Source: Sciurus carolinensis (Eukaryota > Chordata > Mammalia > Rodentia > Sciuridae). From it: 64,000 nucleotides of DNA. The stretch is taken from positions 60,330,991 to 60,394,990 of the forward strand of contig NC_062213.1 of NCBI RefSeq assembly GCF_902686445.1. The letters are read 5' to 3'. Positions 34,981 to 45,861 of this stretch are shown here, piece by piece. The notes beneath the pieces are model-generated. The model worked only from the letters and a program-made list of their open reading frames with translations. It had not been told where the DNA came from and searched no databases. Each line of letters opens with the position of its first letter. Within the stretch, counting starts at the first letter, position 1. Both the position numbers and the translations under genes were made by a program.

Positions 34981-35236
34981 GGACATATAATGGGGGGTGG
35001 GAGGGGTTAGCGTTAGGGTTAGGTTTAGGGTTAGGGATAAGGAGGGTGGTAAGAATGGAGGAAGGAAGGACTGTATATTGGGAAAAGAGCAGTGGGAGGG
35101 GTGAGGGGGAAGGGGAAAAAATAACAGAATGAATCAAACAACATTACCCTATGTAAATTTATGATTACACAAATGGTATGCCTTGACTCCATGTACAAAT
35201 AGAGAAACTACATGTATCCCATTTGTTTACAATAAA
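34981..35236 (+). other. LINE-1 3' UTR with G-rich tract and poly(A) signal
   Basis: After the ORF2 stop comes a purine/G-rich segment to about 35120 (runs of G, gggaggggtgagggggaagg at about 35094). An AT-rich segment follows, ending tttgtttacaataaaaaaaa. The aataaa lies at 35231-35236 and merges into the A tail. G-rich 3' UTR tracts are common in mammalian LINE-1s. This tail differs in sequence from those at 57.9-58.1 kb and 58.14-58.33 kb. Confidence 0.85.
34992..35036 (+). repeat. Telomere-like hexamers / G-quadruplex-prone tract
   Basis: G-runs at 34992-35005 lead into five consecutive hexamers at 35005-35034: ggttag, cgttag, ggttag, gtttag, ggttag, followed by gg. Three match the TTAGGG telomere repeat in register and two have a single change. 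At least four G3+ runs lie within 45 bases, which meets the usual pattern for G-quadruplex formation on the plus strand. Confidence 0.93.
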
Positions 35237-35246
35237 AAAAAATTAA
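35237..35246 (+). repeat. Candidate LINE-1 target-site duplication, right
   Basis: The word aaaaaattaa at the end of the A tail matches 29612-29621. Overlap with the tail makes the exact boundary ambiguous. Confidence 0.55.
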
Positions 35247-35837
35247 TAGAAGACACACATATTTTTCCTTCTCAATATGAAAATGTTTGGTGTGTCTAGT
35301 AAATTATAATATTTAAACTCCTTCACCTATTTTTAACAAGTAGCTTGATAGAACCAACAGATTATATTCATATTATTTCAAATATATTTTTAAGATAATT
35401 ACTATGTTTCCTGCCAATGGGCTTATTAATTGTTTCTGTTTGCTCAGGTATTTTGTTCACCAATATGTTCAAAAACATTTGCATCCTTAGGTACTTCCCA
35501 ACATTTCCCTGTCCATACAATGTCCATCACAGAAATAATTCCATACTTGTTTCTCCATCAAAGTTCTCACCCTGCTCTGCTCAGTATCTGCTCTGTAGAA
35601 GATAGAAAAATTACAAGTCTAGGAAGGATAGTTATTTAAAGTTATCTTTCCACTTGATACATGTTCTAAATTGAAACTGAAAACTACAGCATAAAGAAAT
35701 TTCTGGAATTTTGCTTCATCCTACTCCAATTATGTGATGTATTGTGTGTGTATGACTAGAGTTTTGAATTTATTTTAAATTAATATGACTTTAACCTCAG
35801 TTTCTGTTTTGGTATACTTAAAAATTATTAAATGATA

Positions 35838-36003
35838 ATGTGGTGGTGTACACCTGTAATCCCAGCTACTTGGGAGGCTAAGGCAAGCTTGAGACCAGTC
35901 TGGGCAATTTAGTGAGAACTTGTCACAAAATAAAAATTAAAAAGGACTGGCTGGGGGTGTAACTCAATGGTACAGCACCCTGGGTTCAAGCCTCAGTACT
36001 ATT
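35838..36003 (+). mobile_element. Composite B1-dID/MEN-type SINE, shortened
   Basis: 7SL-like half with tggtggtgtacacctgtaat, cccagctacttgggaggcta and cttgagaccagtctgggcaa, then an ID-like half with ggctgggggtgtaactcaat and cctgggttcaagcctcagta. About 20-30 bp are missing from the left half (after aaggca) compared with the other copies. It directly precedes an inverted LINE-1 fragment at 36004. Confidence 0.8.
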
Positions 36004-36372
36004 TATGGCTCTCTATTCTGTTGCACTTATCTATTTTTCTATCCCCTCGTCAATACAACACTGACTATTATTATAGCCTTATAGTAAGTCTTGAGATTGG
36101 GTAGTGCCAGTCCTCCAGCTGTGTTCTACTCCTTCAATAGTGTGCTAACTCTTCTAAGTCTTTTTCTTCTTCATTTACATTTTAGAATTAGTTTTTTTAT
36201 GTCAACACAATAATTTGGTGGGATTTTGATTGGTATTGCATTGAATCTATAGGTGAAGGTAAAACTGAAATTTTGGCAATATTACACCATCCTATCCATG
36301 AACTTGGAATATCTCTTCATGTATTTACTTATTCTTTGATCTCATTCATCAGAGTTGTTAAAGTTTTCTTAT

Positions 36373-36386
36373 ACAGAGCTCAGACA
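36373..36386 (+). repeat. Left target-site duplication of ID SINE
   Basis: The 14-bp word acagagctcagaca is repeated exactly at 36481-36494 on the other side of the SINE. Confidence 0.9.
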
Positions 36387-36480
36387 GAGTTGGGGATATA
36401 GCTCAGTTGGCAGAGTGCTTACCTCCCAAGCACAAGGCCCTGGGTTCAATCCCTAGCACCACAAAAATACAAAAGCAAAA
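36387..36480 (+). mobile_element. ID SINE inserted in LINE-1 fragment
   Basis: Body gagttggggatatagctcag, A box tagctcagttgg, B box gggttcaatcc, then a short interrupted A-rich tail (acaaaaatacaaaagcaaaa). A perfect 14-bp target-site duplication flanks it, and the antisense LINE-1 sequence continues across the duplication. The interrupted tail suggests it is older than the 8.87 kb copy. Confidence 0.95.
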
Positions 36481-36494
36481 ACAGAGCTCAGACA
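36481..36494 (+). repeat. Right target-site duplication of ID SINE
   Basis: Exact second copy of acagagctcagaca after the SINE tail. Confidence 0.9.
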
Positions 36495-37847
36495 AATTTT
36501 GTTAGATTTATACCTAAGTGTTTTTATTTGGAGGGTTACTATGTAAACAGTTTTGCGCTTTAACTTTCAAATTCCACATGTCTTGTTGGTACATAGGAAA
36601 GTGATTGCCTTCTATAAATTAACTTTGAATCCTATAATCTTGCTAAAATCATTTACTAGTTCCAGTTGCAAAAACTTTCAAATTTTCCATGTAGATAATC
36701 ATGTCACCTGTGAACAAAACCAGTTTCATTTCTTCCTTCCTAATCTGTATACTTTTGTTTATTTTTCTTGTATTATCACATTATCTTGTACTTCTAGCAC
36801 AATGCTGAAAAGGAGTCATGGAAGGGCATATCTTTGTCTTATTTCTTACCTTAGAAAATCTTCTCAGTTCTCACTAATAAGTGTGGAATTAGCTCTAGAA
36901 TTTTTGTAGATTTTTTTTTATCAAGATAAAAACATTCTCTTCTTAATTCCCTTTCCCTTCTTCATATTGGCATTTAGACATGATGGAGGAAAATGATCAA
37001 TTTCTCCTGTTTTTAAAAAAGGAAGGAAAATCCTTCTTCCTCCACTACTCTAAACATTGTATATATGCACATTCTGTGTATCCTCCATTACCTAAATGCA
37101 TAAACTCATTGCAATCTGATTTCTACCCATAGGAATCCACTGAAATGACTATTGAATTTACTAATTATATTCTGTAGACTATCTTTAATCTTATTTGCTG
37201 CTGTTACTGGACCCCAAGGCAACCTTTGAAAAATATTGCTAATATCAGTTATCTTGAAAATTCCTTTCCCCTGCTCACACTTCAATTGGCTTTCATGATC
37301 ATTTGAAACTGATTTAATTCTTTCTCTCTGGCAAGTCATCAGTCTCCCTAGGTCTTCGTCTATTCAAGCTCTGAATTTTGGAGTCCTTAGGGCTTACTAA
37401 ATGCCCTTCTTCCACTTTGTACTGCCTTGTCCATCAAACAGACTTTCTGACTTCAATTATTATATATAGGAAATTTTGCTACAATATTTTAGGTATAATC
37501 TATAGGTGCTATAATATTATATGTGTAGTTCTTCCTCTACTTTCAGTTAAGATGGGTTTCCAACGTAACTTAAGCACAACATATTTTAAATGGCATTGAT
37601 GATTCCAATTTTCTCTCTTTTCAAAATGTTGACCCTTTGATAATTCCAGTTCAATAAATGGTACCAGGCAGAAACATAGGAATCATCCTTGAACTTTAGA
37701 TTTCCTTTTGGTAAGATAATTTTAGTTTTTAGCTCTCAAAATGTCTTATAGCCAAATTTAATGTTAAAATATTGTCCCAATTTTTGACCTAAAATGAAGG
37801 ACAGGGACAAAAGAAGGGCAGAATTGCTTGTACAAAAATAATGAGAA

Positions 37848-37942
37848 GGCTAGGGATGTACCTCAGTGGTAGAGCACTTACCCAGCAAGGTGGAACACCC
37901 TAGAATCAATCTGCAGTACTGCAAAGAAGAAATAATAAAAAG
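37848..37942 (+). mobile_element. ID SINE, diverged
   Basis: ggctagggatgtacctcagt corresponds to the 5' end and A box with changes. It is followed by ggtagagcacttacccagca, a degraded B box (tagaatcaatctgcagtact) and an A-rich tail with G and T interruptions. The flanking words ataatgagaa/aaataataaaa are too weak to call a duplication. Confidence 0.8.
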
Positions 37943-40600
37943 AATAGAAATTCATTTAATTTTTTTTTTTCAAGAAAGCAGCACGTAGTCTCTGACCCTG
38001 CCAAAGAAGTAGGAGTGTTATATATAAGAAGTGAAAAAATAAGGCCAAATCACATTGTGTAGGACACAGTTGGGGTGAATGACAATGAAGGATAAACTTA
38101 GGATGGCAGCAGAGGCTAAGAAATTTTAAAGATAAAGGAGACTAATGTTTTAAGTTTAATGCAATTCTAATTCACTCTTTTGTGAATTAGAAAGTCTCCC
38201 GTTTTCACTACATGTCTGATCCACTCTATGATGTTACTGGTTACTAGAAATAAAGAAATTACTTTTTATGGTATATTTGGGATGGGGTAAGAGAAAAAGG
38301 CACAGGATGTGAAATACACAATCAAGGCCAGTCATTCAGAAGAGACAGAGATAGCAGATCAATGATAGACTCATCAGTTCTGTAAGGCTCTGGGGAGGTG
38401 CCACAGACAGAATGGAGGGACTAGACTTCTGTTTCTAGGACCACAGGCAATTACATTAACATTGGAATGTCAAAGGCAACTTCAGAAGCATGTAAGATTT
38501 AGGAATACACGGGCGGATCCTTGGATGATATAATAAACTATCAAGCCTAGTTCCTGAGAATATGTTTGTATTCCCACTACCAGCACTGAACTGGCTTCCT
38601 AATTTTCCTTACCCTTTACACTTTTTCTCTCTTCCAACCCATCTTTGAGTCCATAATAAAAAGTCCTTCTGTAATACCAATCAGAATGAACCCTTTGAAA
38701 ATAATGCTGTCTGAAATTTTCCAGACTTTTAAAAGCCAGAAAGAATAAAACCCATGTAGCTTGATTTAATTTGGAGTTACTTCTACATATTACTGAAGTT
38801 TTATATTTATACACTATTTTTATTCATTATTGTTCTCTCTGTAACAATGATATATTGAAAAAGTTAACATATTTCTTCCTTCACCTTCCTACTTGCATTA
38901 TTTTAGCAATATCCTGTGAAGTTTGTAGTATGCATGCCCAAATCTTCCTGTTTTCCTAACCAATTTTAAATATCAATCTGTATCTCCAGACTGTGTAAGA
39001 ACAAATTTCCATTGTTTTAAAACAAAGCCCTAAGAGTTTGCTATACTCCATTTTCCTAATGGCTTTGGGATATTCTTGTAAGTATATGTGGTCTTCTCTG
39101 ATTGAGAATCTTCACTTACTCAAAATTTTTCACTTAGTTGACTCCATCTTTAAAATTTCATTTCAGCTGAATGTTAATTTCCCTCTGTTCTCCTTTGCTA
39201 TGGAGAATTCTCATATATACTTTCCTTGAGACTTTCATTTTAATATACTCTTTAATACAAATTAAGCAAAGATATAATTGTCTATTGATTTTTCCCTCTG
39301 CTATAAAGTAAGTTCTATGAGAACAGAGACACACATTCATCATTCTATCCTTTACAACTGAGACCATATCTAGTCTGAAGTAGATATTAAATAAAATGTT
39401 GAATTATTTAATTAGTACACATGATAGCAAGCTTTAATTTCAAGGTACTGACATTTCTTCTTTAAATATACCTGCTCAGAAACAGGTAGACATTAAGACA
39501 CTTTTCATTTAAAAGAGCACACAATATTAAATACATATTCATTAACATATCAGATTAATGGATAAAAGACACAGTTCTTATTGTTTTCTTTGGAGGGATT
39601 TAATTGATTCCATCAATGTCAGCCATCCATCAGAACTTTGATTCTACCTTAAAACACATTTAGCATTCCCACTTGAATCAGTTTTCCTTCAGGACAGAAA
39701 TTTCATTTTCAGCTTTTACCTACTGAGTGCTTCTCCTTAGACACTTGCCGGAGCTATCCTTTTACACATATTAAACAGAGAGAAAGAAGTTAATAAGTGA
39801 CAGAGGAAAGGGAAGAGTTACATGAGAAAAGAATAATCATACAAAGTATCACATTGTTCTTGGTTTTCAGGGGAATAACCTGGGGATGGGTGCTGGCAAC
39901 CAGGAAAAGTATGATAATAAGCTGGAAGCATGGTCCTGAATGAGCTTAGCAAAGTTTGTGGAAAGGGAACTGGGGAGATAATCACAGAAATTGTGTGAGC
40001 CAGAATACTTACAAACAGACAAAACCTGCTCAGACAGAAAAGGAAAGAAAATTTTAAAAATCTCTGGGTTTACAAACAGAACTTTTGAAAAAACCTTGTT
40101 CTGACACAGCTGCAAAATTGGCTAAGTGCTAAAGGGAATCCACTTATCTTGGCCTTCCTACCTTTTCAGTGGAAACTGAACACAGCAATTGTATCCAAGT
40201 TCAGCCTTTCCCTGGTGCTAAGAATCAAGTATTGAACTTCAGACTCAGATTCTTTTAAATGAGGATGCACAGATGAGTAAATCCTTGACATAATGGTCAA
40301 GACTTTTAAAGTAGAAGTTAACTTTCAAAATGTACTATCAATAATTCACAAATTCTTTTTGGCAACCACAGGCATGAGGAAATTCCCCTTTAATTTGAAG
40401 TGCATTCATTTAATATTCAACACCAAAATGATTTCCACTTTTTATATCTAAATTAACATATTCTTTTGAGACTTCCATCAGTTAAAATAAGCAACTTTCC
40501 TTCTGGTGCTTCGGGAGATCTTTCATAGGCTGATGTGAAACATCACACGTTGAACTCTGATAAATTATGTTTCTATATAGGTGAATATCACTACATATAT
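37943..40600. other. Unassigned DNA
   Basis: No recognisable gene or repeat. Open frames at 38599-38814 (minus), 38771-38959 (plus), 39158-39367 (minus) and 39867-40115 (minus) are short and domain-free. Confidence 0.45.
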
Positions 40601-40639
40601 TAACAATATCATTATATAACATATTAATATATGTTAACA

Positions 40640-40683
40640 ATATCACTATATATTTATATATATAGTTTTATATATATGTGTGT

Positions 40684-40730
<47 letters not shown>
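40640..40730. repeat. (TA)n microsatellite with TG interruptions
   Basis: Tatata-rich sequence with a tgtgtgtg patch near 40678-40686 and an uninterrupted AT run from about 40687 to 40729. It lies immediately beside the 3' (tail) end of a minus-strand SINE. It probably grew from an AT-rich SINE tail or target. Confidence 0.9.
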
Positions 40731-40733
<3 letters not shown>

Positions 40734-40927
40734 CTGAAGATTGAACCTAGGGGCGCTTAACCACTGAAACACATCTCCAGCCTTATTTATTTTTATTTTT
40801 AAAAAAATTTTTGAGACAGGGTCTTGCTAAGTTGTTTAGGTTGCTGAGGCTGGTCTTGAATTTGTAATCCTCCTGCTTCAGCTGCTGAAATCACTGGAAT
40901 TATAGGTGTGTACCACCACACCAGCTT
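40731..40927 (-). mobile_element. Composite B1-dID/MEN-type SINE, minus strand
   Basis: Reversed ID half (ttgaacctaggggcgcttaa, cacatctccagcctt), T-rich linker (ttttgagacagggtcttgct) and reversed 7SL half (gtaatcctcctgcttcagct, ggaattataggtgtgtacca). It is bordered on its tail side by the TA microsatellite. No clean duplication was found. Confidence 0.85.
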
Positions 40928-41669
40928 ACCTATAATCTTTTAAAGTTAAATTTCATTTTTAATCAATGTATTAATGGTACATTATTTACAATTTTAACCA
41001 AAATTTTCTAGGATTTCTAATAAGTTATATTGCATTGAATGCTTTAAGTATTTTTCGATGTATGGTTAACAATATATAACTCCCAGCAAATGAGTTTTTT
41101 GATCTTTTTCAATTTCCTAAACTATGGAGAAATTAACTTATTTGCATTAAACATTTTATATTTTACTTTATGACCACCTTTTTAGAATTATGAGAGATTA
41201 GGGTCATTGAATTTCTGAGAAGGGAATTAACTCTTTACTCTTAGTTAAATCATAAACTTAAGTGAATTTGTGATAATTATTTGTGATCAAAAGTAGTGTA
41301 CTGTATCAATAAGATATTATCTGTGATAAAATATCACAAACTCATAAGAAAAAAATTTTTCTCATAAATCTTAATCACTCTGTCTCCAACTGAAAGTCAA
41401 CTGGATCTCCTTAGTGACATTAGCTAAGCTTGCAGGTGAATCTGTTACAGCTGAGGATTCACTTACAACAGGAGGAATTTATTCCTCATCACACAGCTTC
41501 TCCTGTGAGCCATGTAGCTCGCCCCCAAGGCTACTCCATCTCCATGGACCAGAGGGTTCACTGTATGTTCTCTAGGTAATGGTAAAAGTGTAGAAGACCA
41601 AGGCTATGGACAGTCATCCATATCCGGTAGAATCAGATTTGGTTGAGTCATGGGATACAGAGGGCCAAC

Positions 41670-41924
41670 TGCCAGGAACTGGCAGCCATGATAGACTGTT
41701 CCAGATAGACTGGGAAGTAAGTGACCTTGTGTGGGAGTGGCTTACCTCCTGATTGATATGCTAGTTCCCTAAACAAATGGTTTTCCAAACTCCACACCAT
41801 CCTGTTCATCACAGAAAAAGCCCCTCCTGGTCTTGGCCCCCTTTACCTGTATGACTATAAAATAAAGAAGAGGTGGGCTACTCCATCTTGTTAGGCCAGA
41901 TCTTCTATGGTCCAATCCATCACA
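41670..41924 (+). mobile_element. Possible unclassified LTR
   Basis: The segment begins tgccaggaactggcagccat and ends tccaatccatcaca. It is GC-richer than its surroundings and has a gactataaaataaagaagag block at about 41850-41870 that could serve as a TATA box or poly(A) signal. These are LTR-like features, but I cannot name the family, and no target-site duplication is evident. It could be unique sequence. Confidence 0.3.
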
Positions 41925-44099
41925 CCCCCTCCCATTTGAAAAGAATATTTACTTTTGTGTGTTTATTGATGAGACAAGTTTATGGGTAATTAATTGATTT
42001 ATAGCCAGCATCATCCTCAGGCAATTAACCCTTCCCTCATCTATGCTGGACATGGCTGAAATCCCCACACAAGGCCATTCATAATTTTTTCCCTTTGGTT
42101 GAGTCACAGTTACATACCTCCATTAGCTAAAGCTATAATAGGTGTGTTGGGTTATAGGAAGTCAGACTAAAATCTGCCTCTATATTCATAATTTGTTCTC
42201 CTTTGTAATACTATTCATCTAAATGAAATCTTTTATTGGAGATAGACAACCTAAGCATGCAAAGTAGGAGAATCTAATATTAGAAAAAGTAGCATTTATT
42301 TAAGTAGTAGGTGGGTAAAAATGATTCCTGAGTATATGAGTGTACTGAAAACTAAGGTTTGGCTTTATGCAGAAAAGCAAATTAATAGATCCTCACTGCC
42401 CTATGAAAACTACAGTCCTCAACTGGAGAGTTGAAAGATTTATTTCCCTGTAGACCAAGGTTTCAGCAGATCAATTAATAGAACGTGTTCTTCTCTTCTG
42501 CTGCCATGTGAAAGAAGAAAAATTTGTTGATTATGCCATTTCAGAGTTCTGTATACACAAAGTCAACTCTATGGGCTAGTCTAACCTACAGTGCAGGACT
42601 CAGAAACTGGGAACCAGAAAATAATCAGTCTCTGTCCACTTGGCAGCATGAACTGTCATGAAGGCCAGTGGTTGGCAGACTGGATCTGGGGCCCAGAGTG
42701 GCTCTCGCTTCACAGCTTCTGATCAAAGGAATGAAGCTCCCTCAACTCAGTAAAGTTTGAGAATCAAATTTCTATGTAACATATGGCCCTAAAATTTACA
42801 AAGGGTTTAGAGCAATGTAATCTTTCCTCTCCAGGCAAGGAAATGAGCTCCATTAAAACATTTAGGTCTTACAATATTGTAAAAGAAGGAAAGTACCATT
42901 AATATAATCAAGTCAACCATAATGAGTTCTCTTTCAGTGCAAGGCTAATTTTTATTTTGGCTTCTTTTTCTACAGAATGATTTTTCTGTATGGAGCCTCT
43001 GTTAGGTTAAGGGCAAACATTTTATGTAGTAAAGCAATAAATCAGTCCCTTGTTATTAACCTGGGCTCCTGTAATTTTGTGATTTTTAGAATAGCAGGGA
43101 AGGGGATATCATTCTCTAACTAGTGTCTGTGTAGCCAAAGGGTTTATTATTTCTAAAATGTGTAGCTAAATACAAACAATAGTCCCTATCCCAGTGTGGT
43201 GTGGTAATGGTGCAGAGTAAATCATGGTGCCTTCGAGTTGCCAGCAACCTGGAACATGAAACCCAACTGTACATTAGGGCATGAATCTATTTTAAAATAT
43301 CCCTGAAAATATGGCATCTATTCTCTGATGGAGTACTTTCAGTGAAAATCACTCTTTCCAAGCAAAAAATGGAACAGGAAGCCTGATGATATCCATCAAA
43401 TTTCCCACTTCTTATTTCTTCAGATTCATAATGTAAACTGCTTTTAAAAAGAAAAAAAAAATGGGAATTGATAGAAAGTTAAACCCTCTGAATAAAAAAA
43501 AAAATTAAATTTTAATTTAATTTCACTGTGTATTTGTGTTTTTATATCTCCTCCTCCAACTTGTGATTTTGAAGAAAGGAAGGGAGACGTGAGAACTGAA
43601 TAGTCAGTTATATTCTTGGTGTTGAAGAAAGAATTTGGTTTTCTGGAACATAGCCTGAGATAGCAGAACAAGGTCTGGCAAAAAGCAGGTTATCTTTGGC
43701 TGGAGAGTCACTGGCACTATCAAGAAATATCAAACTGTAGATCTGAGGGAAAGGAAGAAAGACTCAAGCAAAATTGAAAGCCAGGTGGGATCTAGAGATT
43801 GGCAGAGAAATGGAAGGATGGTCTTTTGGTTAATAGATTAATACACAATGTCTCTCCTCTTCTAGTTGTGGGATGCATATTATCAGTCTTAATATTTCAT
43901 TGAAATTAAATAATCAGGAAAAATTCTCAGGATTTGAAGTCGGATATATTTACTTCTCCCTTTATCACCCTAAGAAATAAGAATTTTCCAGCATGTACCA
44001 AATTTGATATGTCACATTTACAAAGATGGCACTCTCCTTGGGCTTTTCTTCATTAGAAATTAATAGGTGGACAACTATCAAACAGATTCCCTTATAAAT
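41925..44099. other. Unassigned DNA
   Basis: No gene or nameable repeat apart from an A/T homopolymer patch around 43450-43520. The minus-strand open frame at 43444-43671 lies over that patch and is not credible. Confidence 0.45.
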
Positions 44100-45475
44100 A
44101 ACTATAAAATCTAGACAATGAACAAAGAGAAAAAATATGAAGTTTCTAGAGATGGAACAAAAACAGGAAATCTGTGAAGAGAGGTCAAAACTCAGCACAA
44201 GCATCAAACAGAGTAGTTTCTTTCTCTTTCTTTTCCTCTACAGTGACAGAAATGCAATCATGACCTTTGTTGAGACTTCAAGCAGCCCAAATTATCATAG
44301 AAAATTTCACCATAATTCTGAAATCAGAACACAGAGTCCCCAGGCAACCACAGTTTCTGAATATTGAGAGGAAAGCACCAGAAAAGATACCCAGAGATAT
44401 CTAAAGATACCCAGAGATATAAATTCACCAAAAGTTCATCCTGTTCCCTGAACCACTTCTGTTTGAGGAAAACCATGAGCATTTGTAACTTAATCTGGAA
44501 GAACTGAACTGACATCTGAGTTGCTGCCCAGACTTAAGCCTAACCAAGTCTACTGCCTGATAAAAGGAAAAATATCAATGCTTCTTAACCTAAAACAAAA
44601 TCTAGAGCCCGAGCAATATTCATAATATCCAAATGTAAAAGAAAATTACTTAACATAAGATGAGCCAAGAAAATGAGACCCAACCTTAAGACAATCCACA
44701 GGTCCCAGTCCCAAACTAAGAAGAATACTAAAATTTATATAAGATAAACATTTTGAAACAACCACTTAAACTCTACTTAGTGAAGTAAATGTCAATGTCA
44801 TTATTTTGAATGAAAAAGTAAGTAGTCTTAACAAATACATATAAAATATAAAAAAAAAAACAAATATTAAATTTAACTTAAAACATGATTTCTAAAAAGA
44901 AATTCACTGGATAGTCTCAATATTAAAATCAGATTGATAGAGGAAAAAGAAAATGAAGATAGTTAATTGAAACAATACAATCTGAAGAACAGAAAGGAAA
45001 AGAGATTGGACAAAATAAACAAATCCTCAAGGCCTCAGATAATTCAAATTATATGAGTACCTAAAGTACCAGAAAAAGAGTTTGAGACAGGAGGGAAGAA
45101 AAAAATTTCAAAACTAATATTGACAGAAATACAAAAATATCTGAAAACTTTCAAAGTCAATGAAAGATATGCATTTACAGATTTAACAAGCCTAGCAAAT
45201 CCCAATACAATAAAAACAGAGAGCTGTACCTAAGGATGTTACGTTCCATCTGCTGAAAATCTTGAAAACAGGGAAGAATGACACAGAAATTACATAGAAG
45301 AAAAATAAATTGAATACCAGCAAATTTCTCATCAAAAATTCTGGGAGACAGTGCAGTGGAGCAACCTTTGTGAGTGTGTTGAAATAAAAGAGGTGTTGAT
45401 CAAAAATTCTATACAATGAAATTATCCTTCAAAAATGAAGGCATTTTTCTTTAAAAATTAATTAAATGAAAATGT
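44100..45475 (+). mobile_element. Old LINE-1 ORF1-region remnant (L1M-like)
   Basis: A-rich plus strand with recognisable old LINE-1 text in its right half: agatttaacaagcctagcaa, atcaaaaattctgggagaca, gatcaaaaattctatacaat, and gaaattatccttcaaaaatg. These correspond to the 3' part of ORF1 in ancient mammalian LINE-1s. The left half is less certain. No frame survives. It contains an 18-bp direct repeat at 44383/44403. Confidence 0.55.
44383..44420. repeat. Short tandem duplication, 20-bp period
   Basis: The word aaagatacccagagatat is present at 44383-44400 and again at 44403-44420. Confidence 0.9.
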
Positions 45476-45639
45476 TTTAGTCTATTTCTAAGCTTGGTCT
45501 TTAGTTCCAATTACCTTATTATCTTACACTGATGATATCACCCACATGATTACAGCAGCTATATGGTTTAAGTCTTGAAATCAAGTGGTGTATGTCCCCA
45601 GCATTCATTTTTATTTCCTCCCAAGACTGATAAGATTGG

Positions 45640-45851
45640 CTGGGCATGGTGGTACATGCCTATAATCCCAGCAACTCGGGAGACCAAACCAGGAGGATTG
45701 CAAGTTTGAGGCCAGTCTCAGCAATTTAGTGAGGCCCTATGAAACTTAGTGAGAACTTGTTTCAAAATAAAAACTAAAAAGGGCTGGAGATATAGCTCAA
45801 AGGATTAAGCTCACCCAGGTTAAATCCACAGTACCAGAAATAAATAAATAA
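45640..45851 (+). mobile_element. Composite B1-dID/MEN-type SINE with duplication
   Basis: 7SL-like half (ctgggcatggtggtacatgc, aatcccagcaactcgggaga, aggccagtctcagcaattta), linker, ID-like half (gggctggagatatagctcaa, ggttaaatccacagtaccag) and a (TAAA)n tail. The word ataagattgg occurs at 45630-45639 and 45852-45861 and forms a 10-bp target-site duplication. Confidence 0.9.
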
Positions 45852-45861
45852 ATAAGATTGG

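Larger units (their letters stand above)
29622..35236 (+). mobile_element. Apparently full-length LINE-1, about 5.6 kb, inactivated
   Basis: The order is 5' UTR (29622-30093), ORF1 (30094-31021), a 127-nt intergenic stretch, ORF2 (31149-34980), a G-rich 3' UTR (34981-35230) with aataaa and a short A tail. The 5' edge carries a gatccgagatggcgaactag block resembling the extreme 5' end of other mammalian LINE-1s, which argues against 5' truncation. A candidate 10-bp duplication flanks it. ORF1 has two frameshifts; ORF2 has two frameshifts and four premature stops. Long conserved frames between the breaks suggest it is much younger than the copy at 20.0-23.8 kb. Confidence 0.93.
36004..36930 (-). 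mobile_element. LINE-1 ORF2 fragment, minus strand, split by an ID SINE
   Basis: Plus-strand text is the reverse complement of the LINE-1 reverse transcriptase region: ttattatagccttatagtaa, ttgattggtattgcattgaa, tgaatctataggtgaaggta, ctaatctgtatacttttgtt and tatctttgtcttatttctta. The ID SINE at 36387-36480 with its duplication interrupts it. The frame is decayed. The open frame at 36553-36909 is an antisense accident in this fragment. Confidence 0.85.

Noticed and set aside
35005..35036. True telomere or chromosome end
   Set aside because: Only five hexamers with two variants, embedded in the 3' UTR of a LINE-1 with unique sequence on both sides.
36553..36909. 118-codon open frame
   Set aside because: It is antisense to a LINE-1 reverse transcriptase fragment.
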